The notes beneath the pieces are model-generated. The model did no database searches and was not told the origin of the DNA. It saw only the letters and a list, made by a program, of their open reading frames with translations. A stretch of DNA of 12,130 nucleotides from Gammaproteobacteria bacterium (GTDB lineage: Bacteria > Pseudomonadota > Gammaproteobacteria > Steroidobacterales > JACDCP01). Of this stretch, positions 12,034-12,130 are shown piece after piece. How positions within the stretch are numbered: position 1 is the stretch's first letter; each line of letters begins with the position of its first letter. Position numbers and translations under genes: made by a program. The stretch is taken from the NCBI GenBank assembly GCA_013817465.1, contig JACDCP010000066.1:1-12130 (forward strand), in the 5' to 3' direction.

Positions 12034-12130
12034 TTGCCACCCACTCGCCCGGATGCTGCGTTGCCCGGCTTGACCGTATATCGGATACGGGCAGCGCCGG
12101 GCGTCTTGCCTGCGAGCGAGTGGGTGACAA
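12034..12130. repeat. Large imperfect palindrome at the right window edge
   Basis: TTGCCACCCACTCGC (12034-12048) pairs with GCGAGTGGGTGACAA (12116-12130) at 14 of 15 positions. Further in, GCCCGGC (12063-12069) pairs with GCCGGGC (12096-12102), and CCGTAT (12074-12079) with ATACGG (12085-12090) around a 5-base tip. The whole 97-base block can fold into one long hairpin. The outer arm ends exactly at the window edge, so the element may extend further. It looks like an intergenic palindromic repeat or a small non-autonomous element; no gene is visible. Confidence 0.7.

Noticed and set aside
11906..12130. Minus-strand 74-codon frame upstream of pilM
   Set aside because: It runs through two large inverted repeats and has a TTG start at the window edge and no protein-like pattern, so a non-coding repeat region is the better reading.

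Overview
The window reads as chromosomal DNA from a GC-rich gammaproteobacterium. The evidence is the type IV pilus order pilM-pilN-pilO-pilP-pilQ followed by aroK and aroB, plus the G+C level: a sample 60-base stretch in pilO has 38 G+C. The finer lineage cannot be fixed from the sequence. A deep-branching, Steroidobacter- or Woeseia-like group would fit, but that is a guess. All housekeeping genes lie on the minus strand, so biological order runs from the right edge to the left.

Right part (12130 to 6739): a promoter region rich in inverted repeats, then the tightly packed pilMNOPQ operon. It encodes the PilM cytoplasmic ring protein, the PilN/PilO inner-membrane pair, the PilP lipoprotein and the PilQ outer-membrane secretin, which together form the alignment complex and exit channel of a type IVa pilus. 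The 5' end of pilQ carries three in-frame 27-bp repeat units that lengthen the region before its signal sequence. Next (6738 to 5074) comes an Ig-like, calcium-motif lipoprotein placed between pilQ and aroK; it may be a surface or pilus-linked adhesin.

Middle part (5050 to 1895): aroK (shikimate kinase) and aroB (3-dehydroquinate synthase), which are usually adjacent, are split by about 1.5 kb. The split holds one plus-strand gene (3363..4442) that is much richer in A+T than its surroundings. Its protein has a winged-helix DNA-binding domain, a GHKL (histidine-kinase-like) ATPase domain and a C-terminal STAS-like (DUF4325-type) domain. Its upstream region contains three exact copies of an 11-mer (AGGTGGCAAAT) on a 22-bp lattice that brackets a promoter, and the last copy forms the ribosome binding site and reaches into the start codon. 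This looks like a horizontally acquired, self-regulated signalling ATPase and is the strongest candidate for something undescribed.

Left part (1892 to 1): dgt (dGTPase-like HD phosphohydrolase), starting 2 nt after aroB, then a 118-bp cluster of direct and inverted repeats, then pyrF (orotidine 5'-phosphate decarboxylase), cut by the window edge. No rRNA, tRNA, CRISPR array or intact transposase was seen.
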